Assembly: GCA_049287565.1 (NCBI GenBank)
Contig: JBAQGA010000041.1
Span: 1 to 49,422, forward strand
DNA: 49,422 nt
Reading direction: 5' to 3'
Source: UBA8522 sp049287565
GTDB taxonomy: Bacteria > Acidobacteriota > Aminicenantia > Aminicenantales > UBA8522
Positions 18,044-24,818 of the stretch are shown piece by piece. A model generated the notes under the pieces. It made no database searches. It saw nothing but the letters and a program-made list of their open reading frames with translations, and had not been told where the DNA came from. A program made the translations under genes and the position numbers. Within the stretch, counting starts at the first letter, position 1; each line of letters begins with the position of its first letter.

Positions 18044-18811
18044 TTACTTAATCAGTCGCCTCTTCATGGACTTGAGGGCGATAAAGAAGGCGATTCCCTC
18101 GAGCCCGAGGATCACCATAAAACTCCAAATCAAACCGCCGTCGAGTGTTCCCGAATAGACAGCCCGAGAGATCTTGACGGCGTGGGTGAGGGGCAGGAAC
18201 TGCGAAAATGTCTTCATCCACCCCGGGAATCTATCCAACGGGAAAAACACACCCGAGAAAAAAAGCATGGGGGTGATGATGAGCTCGGTGTAGTAATTGA
18301 AGAAGTCGAAACTCGGCGACAGCGAGGTCACGATCATAGCCAGGGAGGCGAACAAAAGTCCGGTAAAGACCATGAGGGCAAGGAGGAGCAGCAGGCTGAG
18401 GACCGAGGCGGGGGCCACGCCCATGAGCACGGCGACCGTCATCATCAACGTCCCGCTGATCATCCCCCGGAAGGTCCCCCAGACGATGTCCCCGGCCACG
18501 GCGTCCTCGGCGGACACGGGAGTGGCGATCAGGGAATCGAAGATCTTTTCATGGATCATCTTTACAAAGGTCCCGTAAAGACACTCGAACGTGGAAGAGA
18601 GCATGACCGAGGCGACCAGAACACCCGGGACAAGAAAATTGAGGTAGGGCTTGCCGCCGAAGTAGCCGATGTAGGCCCCCATCCCGATCCCGAAGGTGAC
18701 AAGATAGAAGAGGGGCTCGATCAGGCTGACCAGGAACGTCGGGACGATGAACCTTTTGTAGGAAACAAGATTCCTGAGAAAAATATAATAGACCCGGTAG
18801 GACAGGTTCAT
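18044..18811 (-). CDS. ABC-2 type transporter permease, NodJ-like
   Basis: Inner-membrane protein of 255 aa with six predicted helices. It matches the NodJ/DrrB branch of ABC-2 permeases: N-terminal RNLVSYKRFIVPTFLVSLIEP, the FECLYGTFVKMIHEKIFDSL cytoplasmic loop that contacts the ATPase, and the late PLDRFPGWMKTFSQFLPLTH segment characteristic of this group. Its start overlaps the stop of the ATPase gene (ATGA, 18808-18811). The name NodJ reflects similarity only; a role in lipo-oligosaccharide export is not implied. Multidrug or polysaccharide export are equally possible. Confidence 0.9.
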   Translation of the reverse strand: MNLSYRVYYIFLRNLVSYKRFIVPTFLVSLIEPLFYLVTFGIGMGAYIGYFGGKPYLNFLVPGVLVASVMLSSTFECLYGTFVKMIHEKIFDSLIATPVSAEDAVAGDIVWGTFRGMISGTLMMTVAVLMGVAPASVLSLLLLLALMVFTGLLFASLAMIVTSLSPSFDFFNYYTELIITPMLFFSGVFFPLDRFPGWMKTFSQFLPLTHAVKISRAVYSGTLDGGLIWSFMVILGLEGIAFFIALKSMKRRLIK

Positions 18812-19728
18812 TCGATCAGGCTCCTGCCGGTGAGCTTAAGGAAGACGTCTTCGAGAGTGGCCGGCCGGGTCAGAAAATTGTGGAGGTCGAGCTCGATCAC
18901 TTTTTTCATCAGGTCATGGCCGTCGCGGCAGTAGAAATAAAGTGTGTCTCCCACCCGTTCGTGTCCGCAGGAGAACGAGGCCAGATGGCCGATGATCTTT
19001 TCGTCCTCCTCTTTGGGGACGCGAATCTCAACGACCTCCCGCCCGATCAGCTCAACGACGAGCGTCGAAGGCACGCCCTCTTTCAAGATCTTGCCCTGGT
19101 GCATGACGACGATCCGGTCACAGAGCTGCTGGGCCTCTTCCATGTACTGAGTCGTTAAAATGAGTGTGGTGCCCTGAGACTTGAGCTGGCGGAGCCTCTG
19201 CCAGATCAGGTGCCGGGCCTGGGGGTCGAGGCCGGTCGTCGGCTCGTCGGCAACAATGAGCTTGGGCTGGTTGAGCAGCGCCCGGGCGACCATCAACCGC
19301 CGCTTCATCCCGGTCGAAAGCTCGCTGATCTTGCTGTTTCGTTTAGCCTCGAGCTCGACGAACTCAAGAAGCTCGGCGATTCGCTTCCTGGCTTCGCGCT
19401 TGGGGATGTCGAAGAACCTGGCGAAGATGACGAGGTTCTCGGAAACGGTGAGGTCGGGGTCGAGGGTGATTTCCTGGGGGATGATGCCGGTCATTTTCTT
19501 CACGGCCCGGTTGTCGATGTGGGCCGGCTGTCCGTTGACCAGGAGCGTTCCCGAGGTCACGGGCGAGACGCAGTGGATCATCTTGACGGTCGTCGTCTTG
19601 CCGGCTCCGTTCGGCCCCAGGAAACCGAAACATTCGCCCTCCCGGATCTCGAAAGAGATCCCGTCGACCGCCCTGAGCGAGCCGTAGTTCTTGACCAGGT
19701 CCTTGGCCGAAACGAGTATGTTTGTCAT
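18808..19728 (-). CDS. ABC transporter ATP-binding protein, NodI/DrrA-like
   Basis: ATPase of 306 aa: Walker A GPNGAGKTT, signature LSTGMKRRLMVARAL, Walker B LIVADEPTTGLD, switch region TTQYMEEAQQLCDR. The ADEPTTGLD and C-terminal extension of about 80 residues (EVVEIRVPKEEDEKI onward) are typical of the DrrA/NodI group. First gene of a two-gene unit with the NodJ-like permease. A perfect TATAAT lies 14 nt upstream of its ATG, giving a very short leader. The upstream region is shared with the divergent fucosidase gene. Confidence 0.93.
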   Translation of the reverse strand: MTNILVSAKDLVKNYGSLRAVDGISFEIREGECFGFLGPNGAGKTTTVKMIHCVSPVTSGTLLVNGQPAHIDNRAVKKMTGIIPQEITLDPDLTVSENLVIFARFFDIPKREARKRIAELLEFVELEAKRNSKISELSTGMKRRLMVARALLNQPKLIVADEPTTGLDPQARHLIWQRLRQLKSQGTTLILTTQYMEEAQQLCDRIVVMHQGKILKEGVPSTLVVELIGREVVEIRVPKEEDEKIIGHLASFSCGHERVGDTLYFYCRDGHDLMKKVIELDLHNFLTRPATLEDVFLKLTGRSLIE

Positions 19729-19742
19729 GGCACGAGCTCCAC

Positions 19743-19748
19743 ATTATA
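19743..19748 (-). promoter_or_regulatory. Candidate -10 box of the NodI/NodJ-like operon
   Basis: Read on the minus strand this is a perfect TATAAT, 14 nt before the ATG at 19728. The hexamer 17 nt further upstream is ATTCCA (three of six -35 positions). The leader would be only about 7 nt. Confidence 0.5.
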
Positions 19749-19799
19749 CACTGAAAACCGCGATTTGGAATGTTGACAGTAGGGAGAAGGTCTTTTCGT

Positions 19800-19828
19800 T
19801 TGACAATCCGTCTAAGCAATAATATATA
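19800..19828 (+). promoter_or_regulatory. Sigma-70-type promoter of the fucosidase gene
   Basis: Perfect -35 TTGACA (19800-19805), 17-nt spacer, -10 TATATA (19823-19828). The predicted leader of about 50 nt contains the palindrome CCGCCTCCGCGGCGG and ends in a strong AAAGGAGGG Shine-Dalgarno before the ATG at 19884. Confidence 0.7.
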
Positions 19829-19883
19829 AAATGCCATGTACGAGACCGTCCGCCTCCGCGGCGGATATACAAAGGAGGGCTGA

Positions 19884-21317
19884 ATGAGAAAAAATGAAAT
19901 CCGCCTGCCTGTTTTGCTGATTTTTCTTGGGACTGCACTGGCATTGTTGACCTTGTTCTCATGCGCGCCTCAAGAGCCGAAGGAAGAAGCGGCGGCGGCA
20001 GGCGCGCCCTCGTCTTCCCTGATCCCAGAGGATCAAGTTCGACTGTCCAACGACCCGGAGAAAACCGAGCTCTTCCGGGACGCCGGACTCGGACTGTTCA
20101 TCCACTGGGGGCCGAATTCCCAGATGGGGACGGAGATCTCCTGGCCGCTCAACAACGCAGGCGATGACTATATCAAGAAATATTACGCCCTGGCCGAGAC
20201 GTTCAACCCCGTCTTGTTCGATGCCGCTGAATGGGCGCGCCTGGCCAGGCTCGCCGGGATGGAGTATGTCGTCTTCACCTCCAAGCATCACGACGGGTTC
20301 TGCATGTTCGATACGGCCTACAGCGACTTCAAGATTACCCTCACTCCCTACCGCCACGACATCGTCGCCCAGGTCGCCGAAGCCTTCCGGAAGGAAGGGC
20401 TCCTGGTCGGCTTCTATTATTCGCCGGGAGACTTTCGCTACCAGTACGAGACCGGGAGGCGCAGTCAATTCCTGATGGCCCCCGATTTCGAATCGGAGGC
20501 GCCCTTCGGCCCGCTGAAGAAAGGATTCACCGACTACGAGCGCGGCCATGTCGAAGAGCTCCTGACGAAATACGGCGACGTCTTCATGCTCTGGTTCGAC
20601 GGCAAGTGCGAGCCGCTCAAGAAGCACGCCTGGCGGGTCAGGCAGGACATCTTCATCGGCCGCGGCGAGATCCCGACGCCCGAGCAGGAGATCCCCGGCC
20701 AGCCCGACGACCGCGCCTGGGAGAGCTGTATGACAACGAGCTGGCAGTGGTCCTTCCAGCCCAACCCGGACGTCCGGACCGCCCGGGAGGTCATCGAAAA
20801 CCTGATCCACATCCGGGCCCGCGGCGGGAACCTGCTCCTCAACGTCGGGCCCCGGCCGGACGGCCGGATCGCGCCGCCGGACGAGGACCTTCTCCGCGAA
20901 CTCGGCCTGTGGATTATGCTCTATGGCGAGGCGATCAAGGGTGTTCGTCCCTGGACCGTAACCAATGAAGGCGATGTCTGGCTGACCAGGCGGCGCGGAG
21001 AGGAAACGGTGTATGCGTTCGCCGGCCTCGAATACGGGCTCGAAGGAATCAAGGCGCCGGCCGGCTGCCGTTTCACCCTGAGATCGGTCCGGACAACCCC
21101 AGAGACGAGGATCTCCGTCCTCAGCCAAAACGGCGGCGTCGAATGGGTCGAGGATTCAGGAGGACTTCACATCACCGTATCGCGGACGCACACCATCCAG
21201 CTCATCAAGAATCCGTTGGCCGGAAGCGGGGTCGAGCGCGGCCGGAAGATTTCGCCCTTGGCCTGGGGACCGGACTGGCCGGTCGCCGTCAAGATCACAA
21301 AGTTCAAGCCCGCCTGA
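19884..21317 (+). CDS. Alpha-L-fucosidase, GH29 family lipoprotein
   Basis: Exported enzyme that releases L-fucose from glycans. The N-terminus is a hydrophobic signal ending in LFSC, so cysteine 27 is the probable lipid-anchored residue. The GH29 barrel shows LFIHWGPNSQ (71-80), the substrate-site KHHDGFC (134-140) and LWFDG with the catalytic nucleophile D239. WESCMTTSWQW and LLLNVGPRPDG later are family hallmarks. A C-terminal beta-sandwich (about 380-470) completes the 477 aa, a normal length. The region between D239 and WESC is slightly shorter than in many homologues but aligns. It is followed by a RhaM-type mutarotase and an SSS symporter on the same strand, which fits release, anomer conversion and uptake of a deoxysugar. 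Confidence 0.93.
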   Translation: MRKNEIRLPVLLIFLGTALALLTLFSCAPQEPKEEAAAAGAPSSSLIPEDQVRLSNDPEKTELFRDAGLGLFIHWGPNSQMGTEISWPLNNAGDDYIKKYYALAETFNPVLFDAAEWARLARLAGMEYVVFTSKHHDGFCMFDTAYSDFKITLTPYRHDIVAQVAEAFRKEGLLVGFYYSPGDFRYQYETGRRSQFLMAPDFESEAPFGPLKKGFTDYERGHVEELLTKYGDVFMLWFDGKCEPLKKHAWRVRQDIFIGRGEIPTPEQEIPGQPDDRAWESCMTTSWQWSFQPNPDVRTAREVIENLIHIRARGGNLLLNVGPRPDGRIAPPDEDLLRELGLWIMLYGEAIKGVRPWTVTNEGDVWLTRRRGEETVYAFAGLEYGLEGIKAPAGCRFTLRSVRTTPETRISVLSQNGGVEWVEDSGGLHITVSRTHTIQLIKNPLAGSGVERGRKISPLAWGPDWPVAVKITKFKPA

Positions 21318-21318
21318 A

Positions 21319-21345
21319 TTATGGGTAATTATGGGGACACTAACC
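21319..21345 (+). repeat. Relic of a dispersed GGGGAC repeat
   Basis: TTATGGGTAATTATGGGGAC followed by ACTAACC resembles repeat ends that I recall near IS200/RAYT-type elements in other genomes. There is no transposase beside it. Related GTCCCC/GGGGAC tracts occur at 5509-5524, 26912-26920 and 29715-29730. Confidence 0.35.
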
Positions 21346-21375
21346 TTATTTCGCATATGAACTAAGGAGGGCAGG

Positions 21376-21813
21376 ATGAACATGAAGGGACCCAACGATG
21401 GTTTTGCGATCACCTTGATACTCCTCGGCGCGGTGCTGCTTATTACCAAGATCACGGGGCAAACACGCCCGGCCGTAGAGCGCTACGGAATGATCATCGG
21501 ACTCAAGCCGGAAAAGATCGCCACCTACAAGGATCTCCATGCGGCCGTCTGGCCCGGCGTGCTGAAAAAGATCAAGGAATGCAACATCCGGAACTACTCG
21601 ATCTATCTCAAGGAGGTCGAGCCGGGGAAGCACTATCTTTTCTCATATTTTGAATACACAGGAAGCGATTTCGAGGCCGACATGGCCAAAATGGCCGCCG
21701 ACCCGACGACCCAGAAGTGGTGGAGAGAGACGGACCCCTGCCAGTATGCGATCCCGACCCACGGGCCAGAGGAGTGGTGGAGCCGGATGGAGGAGGTCTT
21801 CCACACAGACTGA
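21376..21813 (+). CDS. rhaM: Membrane-anchored L-rhamnose/L-fucose mutarotase (RhaM family)
   Basis: Small sugar epimerase that interconverts alpha and beta anomers of 6-deoxyhexoses. The RhaM core begins near residue 35 (ERYGMIIGLKPEKIATY). It includes LHAAVWPGVL with the conserved histidine, RNYSIYL, and the C-terminal WWRETDPC and EEVFHTD. Family members are about 104 aa and cytoplasmic. This one has an extra N-terminal hydrophobic helix (FAITLILLGAVLLITKITG), which would place it in the periplasm or at the membrane. That location matches the neighbouring lipoprotein fucosidase. AAGGAGGG precedes the ATG. Choice of fucose over rhamnose as substrate is inferred from context. Confidence 0.87.
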   Translation: MNMKGPNDGFAITLILLGAVLLITKITGQTRPAVERYGMIIGLKPEKIATYKDLHAAVWPGVLKKIKECNIRNYSIYLKEVEPGKHYLFSYFEYTGSDFEADMAKMAADPTTQKWWRETDPCQYAIPTHGPEEWWSRMEEVFHTD

Positions 21814-21859
21814 ATTCCCCTCTCCCTTGATGGGAAGGGCAGAATGAACTAGAGGCCGG

Positions 21860-23467
21860 ATGGCGAAGCTGAATATCTCCTGGCCCGACATTCTTGTCAT
21901 TGTCCTCTACCTGGGCGGGATCGTCGGGCTCGGCCTCTGGGCCTGGTCCCGGCGCAAGAGGACGGCGACATCAACGTCGGCCTATTTTCTGGCTGGTGGG
22001 ACACTGCGCTGGCCGGTGATCGGGCTGGCACTTTTCTCCACCAACATCTCCACCATCCATCTCGTCAGTCTCGCCCAGGAAGGCTATGTCAACGGGCTCG
22101 CCTACGGCAACTTCGAATGGATGGCCGCTTTTCTCCTGATTGCCCTGTCCTTTTTCTTCGCCCCTTTCTACATCCGTTCGCGAGTAGCCACCCTGCCCGA
22201 TTTCCTGGAGCGCCGTTACAGCCGGGCCTGCCGGGACTGGCTGGCGGTCCTGTCGATTTTTTCAGCTATATTCATCCACATCGGGTTCTCGCTTTATACC
22301 GGAGCTGTAGTTCTTAAGGGATTGTTCGGGATCGACATCAACCTGAGCATCTTTGTTACGGCGGCGCTCACCGGCATTTACACCATCGTCGGCGGCCTGC
22401 TTGCCGTGGTCATGACCGAATCCGTCCAGACGGTCATCCTGGTCGGCGGCTCGGCGTGTGTCCTGGTCGCGGGCCTCGTCGCCGTAGGCGGATGGGGCGG
22501 GCTGACGGCGGCGGTCGAGCCCGTCAAGCTGACGATACTGCGAACCGCCTCCGAAACTCCTTCCCTGCCATGGTATGCGGTCTTCCTGGGCTATCCCATC
22601 ATCGGGCTCTGGTACTGGTGCGCCGACCAGACCATCGTCCAGCGGGTGCTCGGGGCCAGGGATGAGCGCAACGCCCGCATCGGTCCTCTCTTTGCGGGCT
22701 TTATCAAGATACTGCCGGTATTCTTATTCGTCTTGCCGGGGCTTATCGCCGACGCCCTTATCCGGCAGGGAAAGCTTCCGGCCATCGGCGATTCGGCCGA
22801 TACCTACTCGCTCCTCATCAACCACCTGCTGCCGGTTGGATTGAAAGGTATCGTGGCGGCTGCGCTGCTGGCGGCCTTGATGAGTTCGGTCTCCGGAGCC
22901 CTGAATTCCATCTCCACGCTCTTCAGCCTCGATCTCTATAAGCGCTGGCGGCCGCAAACTCCGGACCGCCGGCTGACTCAGATCGGACGGCTCGTCACCT
23001 TCATCGGCATGATTGCAGCCGTTCTTTGGACGCCGCTGATCAGCCACTTCCAGAGCATCTTCCAGGGTATCGTGGCCCTCATCTGCTATATCGCCCCGCC
23101 GATCACGGCCGTTTTTGTCTGGGGAGTTTTCTGGAGGCGGGCCTCGGCGGCAGGCGCGTTGGCCACTCTCTCCATCGGGTCAGCACTCGGCCTGGCCGTT
23201 TTCTTGCTCGACTGGTTCAAGGACCGGACGGGATGGAGCGTTCCCTCGATGATGGCCACATTTTATCTTTTCGTTATCTGTTCGGTCATCTTGGTGGTCC
23301 TATCATACATGAAGCCCCACCGGCACACGACGGAAAGCGGGCGCCTGGTCTGGCCGAGTCCGCTTGCGGCACTCCGCGGCCGGAGCGAAACTAAAGGCCT
23401 GGACTACAGAATTCTCGCCTTAGTTTTATTCTCCGCGATGATCGCCCTCTACATCATCTTCGCCTGA
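21860..23467 (+). CDS. Sodium:solute symporter (SSS family), probable deoxysugar uptake
   Basis: Inner-membrane Na+-coupled transporter of 535 aa with about 13-14 helices. SSS-family features are visible: SAYFLAGGTLRWPVIG near the start, FSTNISTIHLVSLAQEGY in helix 2, the LGYPIIGLWYWCADQTIVQR sodium/substrate region around 245-265, and ALMSSVSGALNSISTLFSLD around 338-357. The latter two are typical of the SGLT-like sugar and inositol branch. It follows the fucosidase and mutarotase at short distances (46 nt after the mutarotase), so L-fucose or rhamnose is the most economical substrate. That assignment is contextual. A terminator-like hairpin follows. Confidence 0.9.
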   Translation: MAKLNISWPDILVIVLYLGGIVGLGLWAWSRRKRTATSTSAYFLAGGTLRWPVIGLALFSTNISTIHLVSLAQEGYVNGLAYGNFEWMAAFLLIALSFFFAPFYIRSRVATLPDFLERRYSRACRDWLAVLSIFSAIFIHIGFSLYTGAVVLKGLFGIDINLSIFVTAALTGIYTIVGGLLAVVMTESVQTVILVGGSACVLVAGLVAVGGWGGLTAAVEPVKLTILRTASETPSLPWYAVFLGYPIIGLWYWCADQTIVQRVLGARDERNARIGPLFAGFIKILPVFLFVLPGLIADALIRQGKLPAIGDSADTYSLLINHLLPVGLKGIVAAALLAALMSSVSGALNSISTLFSLDLYKRWRPQTPDRRLTQIGRLVTFIGMIAAVLWTPLISHFQSIFQGIVALICYIAPPITAVFVWGVFWRRASAAGALATLSIGSALGLAVFLLDWFKDRTGWSVPSMMATFYLFVICSVILVVLSYMKPHRHTTESGRLVWPSPLAALRGRSETKGLDYRILALVLFSAMIALYIIFA

Positions 23468-23522
23468 GGATAGCCCTAATAATTCGGGAGGGGGAGATCT
23501 TTACAATCGCCCTATCCCCAAT

Positions 23523-23552
23523 CCTCTCCCGTCAAAAGAGAGGCGACTTTTT
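23523..23552 (+). terminator. Intrinsic terminator-like hairpin after the symporter gene
   Basis: CCTCTC (23523-23528) pairs with GAGAGG (23538-23543) around a 9-nt loop. CGAC and a run of five T follow. The position, 56 nt after the symporter stop and before the convergent URO-D-like gene, fits termination. Confidence 0.5.
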
Positions 23553-23597
23553 GTTCTCCATATCATGACTAATCCAGGCTGACTATATAGCTCCGAA

Positions 23598-24713
23598 TCA
23601 ATAAACGCATTCGCGGGCGGCCTCGGCGTAGATCCGCAGGTTCTCCGGGGGCGTCTCAAAGAAGTGGTCACTGCAGGAGAGGATGTAGCCGCCCTCGTAT
23701 CCGACCTTCTCGAAGAGCTTGAAGACCATCGCCCGGATCTCTTCCCTGCTCCCCGATGTCAGGACGTTGAACTGGTCCATCCCGCCGATCAGGGCCAGCC
23801 GCCGCCCGACCTTCGCCTTGAACTCCCAGGGCTCCTGGTTGCCGCCGATCGACATCGGCGCCAACGTCTCTGAGGCGTCGCAGCCGTTGGCCGCGATCGC
23901 CTCCTCGATCCCCTTGGTGCCGCCGCAGGTGTGATAGACGACGGTGAACCCGAGCGCATGCAGGGCATCGTGGAGCTTCCGGTCGTAAGGGAGGCAAAAC
24001 TCTTGATGGAGAGCGGGAGAGATCAGCGTCGACGATCCCGCCCCTCCCCCCGTCTCGATGAGGTCGAACTTGCCGCCCTTCATGGTTTCGATGAAGCGCA
24101 GCTTCTTCTCGAGCAGGATGCTGAGGAGTTCGTGAACCCAGTCCGGCTTGTCGAAACAGCGCAGAATCAGCTCCTGGACGTCGATGAGGCAGGCGGCATG
24201 CTGCCAGCAGCCGGCCTGGTCGCCCCAGACGAACCCGCGCAGAATGCCCCTATCGCCGAGGCCGTCGTAAGCCCGGTTCAGGGCCGCCGGGTCGAGGCGC
24301 GGAACGGGCATATATTTCTCGATCAGGTGGATATCCTCGTCGTGCTTGATCAAATATTCGGTGATCCAGGTCGTCATCCGGTTCCCGGCCGTTTTGTATG
24401 TCAGCGTCCCCTCCTGCGTCCGGACGCTGTGATGGCAAACCCGGTCATCCGGGTCATCGTTTATGATCTCGACCTCGTCCCTCCAATCCGGGCTCGAGGC
24501 CTTGGTGAAGTCGGCACCGATCACCCAGAACTGCCCGACGTTCTGGAAGGACTGGACGGCGGCGTCGAGTCCGAACATCTCGAAGGCCTCGAGGTCGCTG
24601 ATCCCCCCAAGATGGGTCTCCAGGTGATATGGCTGCCATTGATGGACCGTAGCCGGGAGACGGTCCGGCTTCTCCCTCTTAAGAGCGCAGAGCATCCGTT
24701 CCTTGGAGGTCAT
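23598..24713 (-). CDS. Uroporphyrinogen decarboxylase (URO-D) family protein
   Basis: Cytoplasmic TIM-barrel protein of about 370 aa in the URO-D superfamily. It begins MTSKERMLCALKREKPDRLP, the typical start of the family. It has YHTCGGTKGIEEAIAANGCD and PMSIGGN, where metal- or substrate-binding positions usually lie. The divergent sequence and lack of haem genes around it point to the MtaA/CmuA-like or functionally unassigned branch rather than HemE. I set the start at 24713, not at the upstream in-frame ATG (24749), because a near-perfect promoter occupies 24721-24749. The -10 box is 7 nt from the ATG, so the mRNA should be leaderless. Its neighbours are sugar and ester hydrolases, which gives no clear pathway. 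Confidence 0.85.
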   Translation of the reverse strand: MTSKERMLCALKREKPDRLPATVHQWQPYHLETHLGGISDLEAFEMFGLDAAVQSFQNVGQFWVIGADFTKASSPDWRDEVEIINDDPDDRVCHHSVRTQEGTLTYKTAGNRMTTWITEYLIKHDEDIHLIEKYMPVPRLDPAALNRAYDGLGDRGILRGFVWGDQAGCWQHAACLIDVQELILRCFDKPDWVHELLSILLEKKLRFIETMKGGKFDLIETGGGAGSSTLISPALHQEFCLPYDRKLHDALHALGFTVVYHTCGGTKGIEEAIAANGCDASETLAPMSIGGNQEPWEFKAKVGRRLALIGGMDQFNVLTSGSREEIRAMVFKLFEKVGYEGGYILSCSDHFFETPPENLRIYAEAARECVY

Positions 24714-24720
24714 GTCCAGG

Positions 24721-24749
24721 ATTATATGGAGGCACAGGGACCTGGTCAA
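24721..24749 (-). promoter_or_regulatory. Sigma-70-type promoter of the URO-D-like gene, predicted leaderless
   Basis: Read on the minus strand: TTGACC (24749-24744), 17-nt spacer, perfect TATAAT (24726-24721), then 7 nt to the ATG at 24713. The transcript should start at or next to the start codon. Confidence 0.7.
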
Positions 24750-24771
24750 TACGGTTCGCTCTTGGCAACGA

Positions 24772-24799
24772 TTGACTCTCTTTATTCCCCCGGTATATA
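24772..24799 (+). promoter_or_regulatory. Sigma-70-type promoter of the CocE/NonD hydrolase gene
   Basis: TTGACT (24772-24777), 16-nt spacer, TATATA (24794-24799; TATAAA at 24796-24801 is the alternative with 18 nt). It lies back to back with the promoter of the URO-D-like gene, only 22 nt between their -35 boxes. Confidence 0.65.
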
Positions 24800-24818
24800 A
24801 ATCCTTCGGAGAAAAGCC

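Noticed and set aside
18044..19728. A nodulation lipo-oligosaccharide exporter
   Set aside because: Similarity to NodI/NodJ marks only the general ABC-2 branch. No nod or sugar-modification genes are nearby.
23598..24713. HemE, the haem-pathway uroporphyrinogen decarboxylase
   Set aside because: The sequence is divergent, there are no haem genes around it, and the family has many members with other roles.
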